A stretch of 64,000 nucleotides of DNA from Streptomyces cyaneochromogenes (GTDB lineage Bacteria; Actinomycetota; Actinomycetes; Streptomycetales; Streptomycetaceae): assembly GCF_003963535.1 (NCBI RefSeq), contig NZ_CP034539.1, positions 8,742,001 to 8,806,000 of the forward strand, in the 5' to 3' direction. A program made the position numbers and the translations under genes. Positions 63,897 through 64,000 of the stretch are shown here, piece by piece. The notes beneath the pieces were generated by a model. That model was not told the DNA's origin, searched no databases, and saw nothing but the letters and a program-made list of their open reading frames with translations. Within the stretch, counting starts at the first letter, position 1; every line of letters starts with the position of its first letter.

Positions 63897-64000
63897 GGTC
63901 AGGGGTCTCCTTGGGGGCCTCACCGCGCAGGGCGATGGCGTACATCTCGTCCGCGTCGAGGCGCCTGAGCTCCTCGGCGATGAGTTCGGAGGTGGTGCGG
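63889..64000 (-). CDS. C-terminal end of an OpcA-like protein, 5' part outside the window
   Basis: Only the last 36 codons are inside: [20 protein letters not shown], a further stretch and the stop at 63891-63889, overlapping the pgi start. The EELRRLD-x-DE ending resembles OpcA, the assembly factor of glucose-6-phosphate dehydrogenase, which precedes pgi in related Streptomyces operons. The assignment rests on this short tail and the context. Confidence 0.55.
   Translation of the reverse strand, partial: RTTSELIAEELRRLDADEMYAIALRGEAPKETPDHV

Overview
The window is high-GC actinomycete DNA and almost certainly a Streptomyces chromosome. GC is very high in third codon positions, GTG and TTG starts are common, ATGA/GTGA stop-start overlaps are frequent, and a ram-type (SapB-like) lanthipeptide locus is present. 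Several genes match S. coelicolor loci that I recall by family (SCO6650, SCO6655, pgi/gnd copies); no search was run. I saw no rRNA, tRNA, CRISPR array, transposase or phage gene. Long open frames antisense to real genes were treated as composition artefacts.

Layout. 1-6647 (minus): ramC, a short precursor peptide, ramA and ramB (ramB runs off the left edge), a class III lanthipeptide locus. 6829-8371: divergent SDR and TetR genes around a palindromic operator. 8507-11082: a truncated ferredoxin, a 38-codon upstream ORF with a stem-loop, then an EF-G paralogue. 11246-15872: promoter/operator and a CUT1 sugar ABC importer (no ATPase) with a GH1 beta-glucosidase. 15907-17752 (minus): a hypothetical gene, an SCO5389-type small protein and a CooC/ParA-like ATPase behind a Zur-box-like promoter. 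17935-23044: a probably leaderless GNAT gene, a peptide/opine-type substrate-binding protein, a two-in-one fused permease and an MFS transporter.

23460-30928 holds a pterin/pyrimidine-like cluster: CDP-alcohol phosphatidyltransferase, MDR dehydrogenase, a degenerate PTPS homologue, GT4 glycosyltransferase, methyltransferase, flippase-like membrane protein, creatininase-family amidohydrolase and a GTP cyclohydrolase II with the Tyr-to-Met switch known to stop the reaction at the formylamino-pyrimidine. It runs straight into 30962-35375, a coupled operon of ornithine-cyclodeaminase/ketimine-reductase, FAD amino-acid oxidase and two saccharopine dehydrogenases. This suggests lysine-saccharopine-pipecolate metabolism, and the oxidase carries a TTA (bldA) codon.

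35430-39500: serine hydrolase, TetR/MFS efflux pair with twin palindromic operators, F420-type split-barrel enzyme and a glyoxalase remnant. 39505-49550: two divergent operons for a surface glycan (UDP-GlcNAc 2-epimerase, nucleotide-sugar dehydrogenase, glycosyltransferases, methyltransferase). 49617-54730: a shikimate/quinate catabolic set (MHS transporter, TetR, shikimate dehydrogenase, 3-dehydroshikimate dehydratase fused to an HPPD-like domain) sharing a 25-bp operator. 54737-60740: a repeat-rich membrane protein, a catalase-like/heme fatty-acid dioxygenase fusion and a divergent class 3 lipase, a possible self-contained oxylipin system. 60759-64000 (minus): an opcA-like end, pgi, gnd and a histidine phosphatase, an extra pentose-phosphate operon.

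The strongest candidates for new biology are the formylamino-pyrimidine/PTPS-like cluster with its downstream saccharopine operon, the catalase-dioxygenase-lipase locus, and the unusual SapB-like precursor.
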